Positions 17,299 to 24,814 of a DNA stretch of 64,000 nucleotides are shown one piece after another. Origin of the DNA: JBCCIM01 sp965263205 (GTDB lineage: Bacteria > Bacteroidota > Rhodothermia > Rhodothermales > JAHQVL01); NCBI GenBank assembly GCA_965263205.1, contig CBDHHF010000035.1:62001-126000 (forward strand). Reading direction: 5' to 3'. Both the position numbers and the translations under genes were made by a program. The notes beneath the pieces were generated by a model. The model ran no database searches and was not told the origin of the DNA. It saw nothing but the letters and a program-made list of their open reading frames with translations. Position 1 is the stretch's first letter, and every line of letters begins with the position of its first letter.

Positions 17299-17870
17299 TT
17301 CCCCGCCCATTTTTGTACACGACCAGCTTCCTGCTCGCCGGCGTGTGCTGCCTCTTGCTCGGGTGTGAGCCCAGCGAACAAACCCAGGCATTCAAAGAAG
17401 AACAAGCACAGCGCTCTTCTGATTACGTAATCCCCGAGCCCAAAAGCCGGGATGTGATGCCTGATTTCAGTCTCCCTACACTGGCAGGTAACACGTTTAA
17501 CTCAAGTGAACAAGAAGGGCGTGTACTGCTTGTCAATTTCTGGGCAACGTGGTGTGCCCCGTGCCGCGAAGAAATTCCAGATCTCATCGCGCTCCAGGAA
17601 GAAATTGGTGGGGACAAATTCGACGTCATCGGTATTAGCCAGGATATGGATGGCGAAGCATTGGTACGGCAGTTTGCCGAAGAAATGGAAATCAATTACC
17701 CCATTCTATTGGATGAATCGAACAGCGTCGCCGAAGCGTTTGGGACTGTGTTTGCCCTCCCTACTACGTTTGTGGTCGACAAATCAGGTACCATCACCCA
17801 CCGCACCATCGGTCTTTTCCCTGTTGATGCAGTGAAGGATGAACTGGTCACGTTGATAAATGCCGAGTAG
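17295..17870 (+). CDS. TlpA/ResA-like thiol-disulfide lipoprotein
   Basis: A 191-residue lipoprotein: lipobox LLLGC (Cys24), then a thioredoxin-like domain of the TlpA/ResA group. It has DFSLPTLAGNTF, the redox site WATWCAPCREE (Cys87 and Cys90) and the cis-Pro segment ALPTTFVVDKSG. It faces the periplasm and reduces or isomerises disulfides, often in cytochrome c maturation. It overlaps ytxJ by 4 bp and is followed without a gap by the YdjM-like gene, giving a three-gene operon that combines a cytoplasmic and an exported thiol protein. Confidence 0.9.
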   Translation: MIPRPFLYTTSFLLAGVCCLLLGCEPSEQTQAFKEEQAQRSSDYVIPEPKSRDVMPDFSLPTLAGNTFNSSEQEGRVLLVNFWATWCAPCREEIPDLIALQEEIGGDKFDVIGISQDMDGEALVRQFAEEMEINYPILLDESNSVAEAFGTVFALPTTFVVDKSGTITHRTIGLFPVDAVKDELVTLINAE

Positions 17871-18914
17871 ATGGACTCATTGACGCAGATTGCGCTGGGC
17901 GCTGCGGTCGGAGAAGCAGTACTCGGCAAGAAAGAAGGCAACAAGGCCATGCTGTGGGGTGCCATCGCCGGCACCATTCCCGACCTCGACATCCTGATCT
18001 ACCCCTTTGTAACCGAGGTACAACAACTCGCTATTCATCGCGGGCTTTCCCATTCCATTCTATTTGCTGCCCTGGCGCCCATTCCCCTGGGTATGGTCTT
18101 GAGCAAGATCTACAAACAAACCTCGCATTGGACACGCTGGGCGCTCCTGCTTTTCTGGGCGTTCTTTACACACATTCTACTCGACAGTTTTACCGTTTAC
18201 GGGACCCAGCTCTTTTATCCCTTTTCGGATTATCCGGTAAGCTTCGATACCATTTTTATTATCGACCTGCTCTACACGCTGCCGCTGCTCATTGGCCTCA
18301 TTGCAGCACTTGTACTCGGGCGAAAAGGCACCCCTGAAGGCAAGCGAAAGCGCGCATGGGCTAATCAACTCGGACTCATCATCAGTTCAGCGTATCTGAT
18401 GTTTACGCTTTGCAACAAGGTGTTTATCCACAATGTGTTCGAAGATGCGTTGGAAGCACGAGGCATTACGTACACGCAACTCTTCTCCAATCCTTCGCCG
18501 CTCAACAACATTCTGTGGACCGGCGTAGCCGACGATGGAGAGAACCTGTGGGTAGGCTCGTATTCCTGGTTCGATCCTGATCGCAATGTGACGTTCAAGC
18601 AGGTCCCAAAACACAAAGAACGATTGGAGCCTTTCTTCGGTCAGGAGCCTGTAGACCGCCTACTCTGGTTTTCCAAGGGCTTCTATACTATGGAATCCGT
18701 TGATAGCACCCTGTACCTCAACGTGTTGCGTTTCCCGCGATCAGATCTGTATCTGGACGACGGCGGGGCCTACGTGTTTTCTTTTGAGCTGATACCTGAT
18801 ACCCAAGATCCCACCCAAATCGTCAATTTTAAGCAAGGTGGCAACGTGCCCGGGTTTGCAGGTGATATTCTTGACCGCTTCATCGCGCGGATTGGCGGGA
18901 ATAAAGATGCCTGA
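17871..18914 (+). CDS. YdjM-like membrane-bound metal-dependent hydrolase (DUF457)
   Basis: A 347-residue protein that starts MDSLTQIALGAAVGEAVLG, the hallmark of the YdjM/DUF457 family. It has conserved putative metal ligands in GAIAGTIPDLDIL, HRGLSHSILFA and FFTHILLDSFTVYG. Four to five membrane spans fill the first 180 residues; the C-terminal 150 residues are soluble and variable. The activity of the family is not well proven. Its ATG follows the stop of the TlpA-like gene directly. A 12-bp hairpin begins immediately after its stop codon. Confidence 0.88.
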   Translation: MDSLTQIALGAAVGEAVLGKKEGNKAMLWGAIAGTIPDLDILIYPFVTEVQQLAIHRGLSHSILFAALAPIPLGMVLSKIYKQTSHWTRWALLLFWAFFTHILLDSFTVYGTQLFYPFSDYPVSFDTIFIIDLLYTLPLLIGLIAALVLGRKGTPEGKRKRAWANQLGLIISSAYLMFTLCNKVFIHNVFEDALEARGITYTQLFSNPSPLNNILWTGVADDGENLWVGSYSWFDPDRNVTFKQVPKHKERLEPFFGQEPVDRLLWFSKGFYTMESVDSTLYLNVLRFPRSDLYLDDGGAYVFSFELIPDTQDPTQIVNFKQGGNVPGFAGDILDRFIARIGGNKDA

Positions 18915-18945
18915 CATCCATCAAATCCTTCATATTTGATGGATG
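18915..18945 (+). terminator. Hairpin directly after the YdjM-like gene
   Basis: A perfect 12-bp inverted repeat, CATCCATCAAAT and ATTTGATGGATG, with a 7-nt loop, starts at the first base after the stop codon. There is no real T-tract, so it may protect the 3' end rather than terminate. Confidence 0.5.
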
Positions 18946-18948
18946 GCT

Positions 18949-18996
18949 GTTGCTCGTTTCATGTTGCTCGTTTCATGTTGCTCGTTTCATGTTGCT
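18949..18996. repeat. 14-bp tandem repeat, about 3.5 copies
   Basis: GTTGCTCGTTTCAT occurs three times without change (18949, 18963, 18977) and is followed by a partial fourth copy. It lies between the hairpin and a low-complexity stretch (TTGCAACTTGCAATCTG). Confidence 0.9.
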
Positions 18997-19099
18997 GGTC
19001 TTGGGCCATCCATTCCCCTTCGTAAAATTTAATGGCAGAAGGCCATTAACTTGCAACTTGCAATCTGTAGCTTGAAACCAACCATTAGTTTGTAATACG

Positions 19100-19225
19100 A
19101 TTTAAGTTAATCGCCTCATTGCCGAAACATTACTCAGCCTACATCTCACACCTTCTGTGGGTGATGGGTGATGTAGTCCTCCTTGGGGTGATGTGGAAAG
19201 CCCGGCTCGTTGGAGCCGGGCTTTC
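19100..19225 (+). ncRNA. Candidate small RNA ending in a strong terminator
   Basis: A 13-bp perfect GC-rich hairpin with a 4-nt loop (19196-19225) stands about 280 bp after the last gene and 140 bp before the next small frame. The preceding 90 nt are rich in complementary GTGATG/CATCTCAC words (ACATCTCACACC with GGGTGATGT), so a structured transcript is plausible. Open frames here look non-coding. It could equally be only the distant terminator of the ytxJ operon. Confidence 0.3.
19196..19225 (+). terminator. Strong intrinsic terminator hairpin
   Basis: GAAAGCCCGGCTC, loop GTTG, then the exact complement GAGCCGGGCTTTC. The stem ends in T residues on both strands, so it can act in both directions. 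Confidence 0.8.
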
Positions 19226-19365
19226 TACCTTTATGCAATTTTTGGTCTTTTTATCCCAATACGAGCCAATCAATCGAAATGTCGCCCGTAGCGGCATGAT
19301 TCATGCATTTCTGTTACTCATCCACATCACATTCATGTACAGAAAGCACAAGGGAGGACCTCATC

Positions 19366-19521
19366 ATGAAGAAAAGTGCATTTATTACGCTTAGTGCCTG
19401 CGCGCTTGCCAGTATCGCTGTTATCAGAATGAAACAAGGAATGCGTACGATTAAAGACACGCATTACGCACTTACCCATCGGCTTACAAAAGACACCAAT
19501 ACAACAGGCATGTTTGTTTAA
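19366..19521 (+). CDS. Small protein with N-terminal hydrophobic segment (51 aa)
   Basis: The ATG at 19366 is preceded by an excellent Shine-Dalgarno sequence, AGGGAGG, with 8 bp spacing, the strongest in the neighbourhood. The 51-residue product starts MKKSAFITLSACALASIAVI, a signal or anchor-like segment, and continues with a basic, Thr-rich tail (MRTIKDTHYALTHRLTKD). I do not recognise it. The ribosome binding site is the main argument for it being real. Confidence 0.5.
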   Translation: MKKSAFITLSACALASIAVIRMKQGMRTIKDTHYALTHRLTKDTNTTGMFV

Positions 19522-19575
19522 GACGTGTCACCGACGCATGAAGTCCCCCCGTTTCATCGTCTCTTTGCGCAAACG

Positions 19576-20700
19576 CTACGCCGGCTCGTATACAAAATCT
19601 CGCACGGTGAGGTTATCAATACGATCCCGGTCCACTTCGACTCCAATACCCGGCTTATCCACGGGCACGGTCAACATCCCATCCTCCATGGTCCATTCGG
19701 GCTTCACGATGTCTTGCGCCCAATAGCGCCGGCTGGGTGAGATATCGCCAGGCAGCGTAAAATTGGGTAGCGAAGCCAATGCAACGTTATGAGCACGCCC
19801 TATTCCGCTCTCAAGCATGCCACCACACCACACCGGAATATCGTTGGCCATCGCATAATCGTGAATGGCAACAGCTGAAGCCAATCCTCCTACGCGTCCC
19901 GGCTTGATGTTGATGATCCTGCCACTTCCCAATTGCACCATATCGTGTGCACGCTCGACTTTGGTAATGGACTCATCAAGGCACACAGGCGTCTTTAGTT
20001 CGCGCTGTACCGCCGCGTGTTGGACCACGTCGTCCCATGCCAGGGGCTGCTCAATCATCAACAAATCGAATGCATCCAACTGCTTGAGCGTGTCCATATC
20101 GTCAAGCGTGTACGCGTTGTTGGCATCAACCATCATGGATGCGCGGGCGCCGTAGGCCTCGTATACGGCGGCTACATACTGTAAATCGTAACCCGGCTTT
20201 ATTTTCACTTTGATCTTTTTGTAGCCCTCTTCGATATACCGGCCTACTTTTTCGACCAGGATCTCAGGTGAATCCTGAATACCGATGGAGATACCCGTCG
20301 CTACTTTGTCTCGCGTCCCCCCCAGCAGTTGGGAAAGGGAGATATTCTGCCGGTGCGCTTCCACGTCCCAGGCAGCCATCTCGATGCTCGCGCGGGCCAT
20401 TTCATTCCCGCGAATCCGGGTCTGAAGCATCGGGTAAATTGCGCCAGGTGATTCAAAGGGTATACCAACAGTCAGCGGCAAAATCCAGTCGGTTAGCGCC
20501 ATCCATGCTGTATCAATAGCCTCGGCGTTATAATTGGGAAAAACGCCGGCTACGCATTCACCCCAACCTGTGTGGCCATCGTGATCCTCAACCTCCAGGA
20601 GCATGATCCGCCGCATGGACTCGGTACCTGAGGAAATGGTAAACGGCTCAACCAGAGGAAGCTGGATTTCGCGCATAACAACGCGTTTAAACTGTAACAT
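19576..20700 (-). CDS. menC: o-Succinylbenzoate synthase / N-succinylamino acid racemase (enolase superfamily)
   Basis: A 374-residue enolase-superfamily protein of the MenC/NSAR subgroup. It has the lid loop PFTISSGTESMR, the catalytic KIKVKIKPG (second Lys of the KxK pair), metal ligands in MMVDANNAY, MIEQPL and CLDESI, and the second catalytic Lys in INIKPGRVGG. The same fold makes o-succinylbenzoate for menaquinone or racemises N-succinylamino acids. The adjacent upstream GNAT gene, in the same orientation 32 bp away, is the arrangement known from N-succinylamino acid racemase operons. No other men genes are visible, so the symbol is provisional. Confidence 0.85.
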   Translation of the reverse strand: MLQFKRVVMREIQLPLVEPFTISSGTESMRRIMLLEVEDHDGHTGWGECVAGVFPNYNAEAIDTAWMALTDWILPLTVGIPFESPGAIYPMLQTRIRGNEMARASIEMAAWDVEAHRQNISLSQLLGGTRDKVATGISIGIQDSPEILVEKVGRYIEEGYKKIKVKIKPGYDLQYVAAVYEAYGARASMMVDANNAYTLDDMDTLKQLDAFDLLMIEQPLAWDDVVQHAAVQRELKTPVCLDESITKVERAHDMVQLGSGRIINIKPGRVGGLASAVAIHDYAMANDIPVWCGGMLESGIGRAHNVALASLPNFTLPGDISPSRRYWAQDIVKPEWTMEDGMLTVPVDKPGIGVEVDRDRIDNLTVRDFVYEPA

Positions 20701-20732
20701 AAATCACCTTACAAGTAGTTTTACCTGATACA

Positions 20733-21539
20733 TCAGGCATGAAGCGGCTGAGCCATGATATAAAAACAGCCGTCATCCAATACGGAGTACGCAACCACCC
20801 CATAGCTCAGACCGAAGTAATGCTTGAATGCGGCCCGAGTTGCATGGCGCCACGCCCGCGCCTCAGCGGGAGCATCCACTTTGAGTTGCTGAATATTTTG
20901 CGGGATTTGAATCCGGACGCCTGGGGCATCTACTGGCTCAAATACATGGTCGGATGAAATAACTGCAGGCAACAGAGCGGGATTACCTGGCAAAACGTAC
21001 TGCGCATGATACGCCTCGTTGTCTGCTGAATCGAGATACCAGGTCAGAATGAACCGATCCGTACCAATGCCTTTGTGTAAAATGCTTTTTTCACCTTTTC
21101 CGTACAGATCGCACACGTATTCTGCCGGCATCGCTCCAAGTCGCTGCAGGTTCAGCAGTGCGTTGACAGATTCCAGCGGATCGTAGGTCCAGTGGATAAT
21201 CTTGATGCCTCGGTTGACCACAAAGTCGCGCTGGTACTGCTTGAGCACTTTTCCAATGCCTTTGCCCCGCCAGGCCGGCTTCACCGCGAGCATATGCGAC
21301 CAGTGTACCTCTACCCCATTTCTAAATCCAGGCAACCCGTAAACAAACGCCACGAGTTCATCGTCTGCCGTAAAGGCGCCGGCGACAATTCCCCCTATTT
21401 TCTGATTCACCATCAAAATTGATGGCGGGACAATTTCAATGGATTCTTGCCCCCATACGATTTTCTGCAGCTCCGCTACTGCAATGTATTCGTCGTACGT
21501 TTTAATACGGCGAATGTGTAAGCCAGTCTGTGCTTCCAA
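20733..21539 (-). CDS. GNAT N-acyltransferase paired with the racemase-like gene
   Basis: A 268-residue GNAT-fold protein. The acetyl/succinyl-CoA binding motif A is visible as SHMLAVKPAWRGKGIGKVLKQYQRDFVVNRG, and the preceding strand is ELVAFVYGLPGF. After residue 160 comes an extra C-terminal domain of about 100 residues, as in GNAT proteins linked to MenC/NSAR. In Geobacillus such a pair forms a D-to-L amino acid conversion route through N-succinylation. The start codon is a TTG at 21539; no upstream ATG exists in frame, and the domain begins at residue 6. Confidence 0.8.
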   Translation of the reverse strand: MEAQTGLHIRRIKTYDEYIAVAELQKIVWGQESIEIVPPSILMVNQKIGGIVAGAFTADDELVAFVYGLPGFRNGVEVHWSHMLAVKPAWRGKGIGKVLKQYQRDFVVNRGIKIIHWTYDPLESVNALLNLQRLGAMPAEYVCDLYGKGEKSILHKGIGTDRFILTWYLDSADNEAYHAQYVLPGNPALLPAVISSDHVFEPVDAPGVRIQIPQNIQQLKVDAPAEARAWRHATRAAFKHYFGLSYGVVAYSVLDDGCFYIMAQPLHA

Positions 21540-21731
21540 AACTTCTTTTCGTTAAGCGCAAATTGAGCAGGTATTCGGCCAACGAAAATAGCAGGTCTTC
21601 TTGTCAGGCACAAGAGGGAGATAGGGGAATGTCGATTTGCGATTGTCGATTGTCGATTGAAAATTTTGTGACAGCTACAGAGAACATCCTTCAGACCTGG
21701 CGGGCGACAGGCTGAGAAATGCGGCAAACAT

Positions 21732-21790
21732 AAAAAACCCGGAGCATCCAGGATGAGGGACCCATTTCTCATCCGTCGATGCACCGGGTT
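21732..21790 (-). terminator. Long branched terminator on the minus strand
   Basis: The arms 21736-21748 and 21778-21790 pair at 12 of 13 positions and enclose a second perfect stem (GGATGAG/CTCATCC, 21751-21757 with 21768-21774). On the minus strand the outer stem is followed by six T. Together with the terminator at 21867-21902 it brackets a possible short minus-strand transcript. Confidence 0.6.
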
Positions 21791-21866
21791 GTACAACATC
21801 CCCAGTATCGGGTGAAAATGATCCGGGATAAATCCGCTCATCAAGCCATTGCAACCATTGGGCAAC
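21791..21866 (-). ncRNA. Candidate minus-strand small RNA between two terminators
   Basis: The segment 21867-21736 on the minus strand lies between a bidirectional terminator and the branched terminator, has no gene-like frame, and continues directly into a structured 3' end. This bounded layout suggests an independent transcript of about 130 nt. No promoter could be identified with confidence and no known RNA family was recognised. Confidence 0.25.
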
Positions 21867-21902
21867 AAAAAAAGCCTGACCTTACGGGGTCAGGCTTTTT
21901 TT
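21867..21902. terminator. Bidirectional intrinsic terminator
   Basis: AAGCCTGACC pairs with GGTCAGGCTT around a short loop, flanked by A and T tracts of at least five on both sides, a textbook terminator in either direction. Confidence 0.85.
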
Positions 21903-22289
21903 CGTCCGTCTTAACTAGCCCAGACGAAAAGAAAAAGGCATTGATAACAATGTGAAAGGTTCTATAGCGAAAGCTGTACCAACAGGAACCCTCCCCTACC
22001 TTCCGGGTCTTTATGGCGCAAATCGAATGGTTTTGCTTAAACGAGCAAATCCTGCCAAGGCCAATTCTTCCGAAGGTTGTCAAAAAACTTCCGGATTTTG
22101 TATGTTAGTAAGCAGGTAGTTAAACATCCTTTTCTACAGCTACCGCCCTATTCAATACAAAAGGCCCCTCCTGTCAACAAGCACCTGTTGACTGACATGT
22201 TACTGCGCACCACCGGGATATCCGGCCGCCATTGGTCCAGCTAACATCTTTTCTTACGAGCATCTCTAACAAATTTGTAGTCTAGCCCT

Positions 22290-24044
22290 ATGGGACGCGC
22301 TTCAAAACGTGCACAGGATTCCTCCGTTGTAAGCAAAGTGGTTACTGATCTTCCGCCAAAAAAATCTGTACAGGCAGGTGATGCTATTGATGCGATGGAG
22401 CAACTCAAAGCCAATCTGCTCAAGCTTGAGCGAGAGAATAAGCAACTGAAGGCAGATCAACAGAAAATTGAACGAGAGAACAAACAACTGCGGAGTTCGC
22501 AGGCTGAATTAGCCGAATTACACGAAGCGTTTCGGCAACTATTTGAACTGGCACCGATCGGCTACTTTGTATTTGATCAGGAAAGCCTGGTGCACGATGT
22601 GAATCTGACAGGCATAAACATGCTACAAACGGCTCGCCGGCGGGTGTTGCACAAACCTTTCCTGCCGTATCTGAATCCGGAGGACGAACACCAGTTCAAG
22701 CAACACATCCTGCACGTAATCGAGACAGGCGATAAACAAGCGTGCGACCTGCGCCTGCTCCGTAAAGATGGCAGCGTTTTTTATGTGGAAATCCAGAGTA
22801 TCCTGATTCGCAATGAAAATGAGGACCGTGCCCTGGTCCGTTCGGTGATGATGGATATCAATGTCCGCCGGCAAATGGAAGAAGAGCTTATCGCTGAACG
22901 CGAAAAAGCGTTGCAGGCAGCCCGGTTCATGAACGAGTTTCTGGCAAACATGAGCCATGAGATACGGACTCCCTTAGCCGGCGTGATCGGATTTGCCGAA
23001 GTGCTCGAAGAAGAATTGCCCAGTGAACACCGCGAAATTGCACAGCTTATTGCGCGTGGCGGGAATCGTCTGCTACACACCTTGAATTCTGTGCTCGATT
23101 TTGCAAAACTGAAAGCGCACAACCACAAGCTGGTACAAACCCCCATCAATGTCGTTGATCGTGTTCAGAAACACTGCCGGCTCCTTTCTGCTCTGGCACG
23201 CCAACAGAACCTTACCCTGGAATATACAGGCGCCCCAGAGCCATTGTACGCACTCGTCGATCCGAATTCGCTTGATCGAATCCTGGACAACCTGATTGGT
23301 AACGCCATCAAATATACCCCAGAAGGTACAGTGAACGTTGGTGTTTATGCTGATACAGACAGGCTCAATATTAAAATTAAGGACACAGGCATCGGCATCA
23401 ATAAAGAATTTCTACCCCAAATTTTTGAACCGTTCAGGCAGGAATACATGGGTGACGATCGCCCCTATGAAGGAGTTGGTCTTGGCTTGACCATCACCAA
23501 GCGCCTCGTGAAGCTAATGAATGGTAACATAGCGGTAGAAAGTAATCAAGGAGAAGGCAGTTGCTTTACGGTCTCGTTCCCCTTGCTTTCCAACGCAATA
23601 GACCAGTTGGTCCCCGACGAGCCGGCTTCGCCCCATGCAACGAAGCATTTTGTCGTACCGCAGTACAAAATGCTGGTTGTAGAAGACAACCTCGAAACGC
23701 AATTGCTCGTAAAGCGGCTTTTAAAACCCAACTTTGAGGTAGTCCTCATCGATTCGTTCGATGCTGCAATTGTGGCCTTCACCAATGCGTCGTTTGACAT
23801 GGTGCTGCTGGATATCAACCTCGGCGAAAAACGCACCGGCACAGATCTTTTGCATAAGCTGCGTGCCCTTCCAGATAAAAACCCGTTCTACGCGGTTGCA
23901 TTCACGGCTTATGCGTTACCCACAGATCGATCAAACTTTTTAACGCAAGGATTCGACGACTACCTGCCCAAACCCTTCACCCGCTCGGATTTAATGGACC
24001 TTCTCCAACGTGCCAGCTTGATCCGTGCTGCTGAATCGCGCTAA
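22290..24044 (+). CDS. PAS hybrid sensor histidine kinase with receiver domain
   Basis: A 584-residue cytoplasmic sensor; no transmembrane segment is visible. Order: basic start, coiled coil rich in LERENKQLK repeats (about 35-85), PAS domain with its C-terminal PAC part (about 82-195), HisKA with the phosphorylated His223 in MSHEIRTPL, and HATPase_c with N box (DNLIGNAIKY), G1 (DTGIGI) and G2 (GVGLGL). A receiver domain (about 460-580) follows, with phosphoacceptor Asp508 in MVLLDINLG and the conserved Lys in YLPKPF. The signal is probably intracellular, read by PAS. No cognate response regulator or phosphotransfer gene lies next to it. Confidence 0.95.
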   Translation: MGRASKRAQDSSVVSKVVTDLPPKKSVQAGDAIDAMEQLKANLLKLERENKQLKADQQKIERENKQLRSSQAELAELHEAFRQLFELAPIGYFVFDQESLVHDVNLTGINMLQTARRRVLHKPFLPYLNPEDEHQFKQHILHVIETGDKQACDLRLLRKDGSVFYVEIQSILIRNENEDRALVRSVMMDINVRRQMEEELIAEREKALQAARFMNEFLANMSHEIRTPLAGVIGFAEVLEEELPSEHREIAQLIARGGNRLLHTLNSVLDFAKLKAHNHKLVQTPINVVDRVQKHCRLLSALARQQNLTLEYTGAPEPLYALVDPNSLDRILDNLIGNAIKYTPEGTVNVGVYADTDRLNIKIKDTGIGINKEFLPQIFEPFRQEYMGDDRPYEGVGLGLTITKRLVKLMNGNIAVESNQGEGSCFTVSFPLLSNAIDQLVPDEPASPHATKHFVVPQYKMLVVEDNLETQLLVKRLLKPNFEVVLIDSFDAAIVAFTNASFDMVLLDINLGEKRTGTDLLHKLRALPDKNPFYAVAFTAYALPTDRSNFLTQGFDDYLPKPFTRSDLMDLLQRASLIRAAESR

Positions 24045-24180
24045 ACCGTACCCTTCAAAGAATTGTAACAAAAACATCATCCGAACATTACCCGGTTTCC
24101 AACGACTGCTTAATGGGGAGCAATGATCATGCACCTCAGGCACCGCCTCTCCATTTTGTTAACAAAGACCCTTTCCTGGC

Positions 24181-24381
24181 ATGACAATTCAAGACCAGTC
24201 GCGGGTGAAGCAAGTCCTTTCTTTGTCGGATAAAATGCCCTTTGGCAAGTACGCCGGTATGACGATTGGTGATTTGATCGCTAGAGATCCCAATTATGTG
24301 GCCTGGGCAATCAAATCTATTGGAAGCTTCAACCTGGACGCAGAAGCTACTGTCGTTTATAAACGCAAGAAGTTTTGGTAA
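24181..24381 (+). CDS. Small ExoX-C-terminal-like protein
   Basis: A 66-residue protein built around MPFGKYAGMTIGDLIARDPNYVAWAIKSI. This matches the small domain found at the C-terminus of exodeoxyribonuclease X-like proteins (FGKYKG...L...P.Y..W), which also occurs alone in many Bacteroidota. Its role as a stand-alone protein is not known; nucleic-acid binding is a guess. It is followed by a good terminator. Confidence 0.75.
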   Translation: MTIQDQSRVKQVLSLSDKMPFGKYAGMTIGDLIARDPNYVAWAIKSIGSFNLDAEATVVYKRKKFW

Positions 24382-24420
24382 CAACGACCGTACGATCTTG
24401 CAGGTAATCCGCATACAAAA

Positions 24421-24450
24421 AAAGTCACGCTTCCGAAAAAGCGTGACTTT
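24421..24450 (+). terminator. Intrinsic terminator
   Basis: A 12-bp perfect stem AAAGTCACGCTT/AAGCGTGACTTT with a 6-nt loop, 40 bp after the small ExoX-like gene. Confidence 0.8.
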
Positions 24451-24584
24451 GCGTTGCAAGCACGAGGTGCCTGCAACAGCTACCCCAGATACACCACGTA
24501 TCCTTTGATTAATAATTCTTACGGCTTTCTTTTTTTTGCCGCCGGCTGCATAATTTTTTTCTTAGGCAACCAATTTGCGGTGTA

Positions 24585-24797
24585 TCACTTGTTTTCGGTT
24601 ACAAAAAGAAGCTTGTGGCCAATCATTGCAAAGGGAAGCAACATCAGGTAAAGCACGATGGACCAAAGCCCCAGGAAAACGTAGTCTGCAGGATGAAGTG
24701 CAAACCATTCGCTAATGCTTGTGACGTCCTGTGCATCAACCAGCAAAACCAGGATGGTGCAAAAGACAAACAAAAGCACGAAATGTACTCTTTTCAT
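24585..24797 (-). CDS. Small two-span membrane protein (70 aa)
   Basis: A 70-residue protein with two hydrophobic helices (VHFVLLFVFCTILVLLV and YVFLGLWSIVLYLMLLPFAMIG) joined by an acidic loop. Its start lies 17 bp after the stop of the S1/P1 nuclease gene on the same strand, so the two may be co-transcribed. Family not recognised. Confidence 0.6.
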   Translation of the reverse strand: MKRVHFVLLFVFCTILVLLVDAQDVTSISEWFALHPADYVFLGLWSIVLYLMLLPFAMIGHKLLFVTENK

Positions 24798-24814
24798 GTG
24801 GTGGTGATGTTCGG

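Larger units (their letters stand above)
21540..22289. other. 750-bp intergenic region with structured RNA signals
   Basis: Between the GNAT and histidine kinase genes (divergent). It holds a low-complexity array of GTCGATT/GATTGTCG words (21629-21660), the two terminators listed separately (21732-21790 and 21867-21902), and about 390 bp upstream of the kinase start in which I see nothing firm. Open frames in the region show no protein-like composition. Confidence 0.5.

Noticed and set aside
19119..19394. Frame of 91 codons around the terminator at 19196
   Set aside because: It reads through a perfect 13-bp terminator hairpin and overlaps the better-supported small gene at 19366.
21476..21868. 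Frame of 130 codons on the minus strand
   Set aside because: It crosses a branched terminator and low-complexity words and overlaps the GNAT gene start.
21960..22030. Resemblance of the sequence around 22000 (minus strand CCGGAAGG) to the SRP RNA tip
   Set aside because: Only the short CCGGAAGG word matches; the adjoining conserved AGCAGCC part and a closing stem could not be found.
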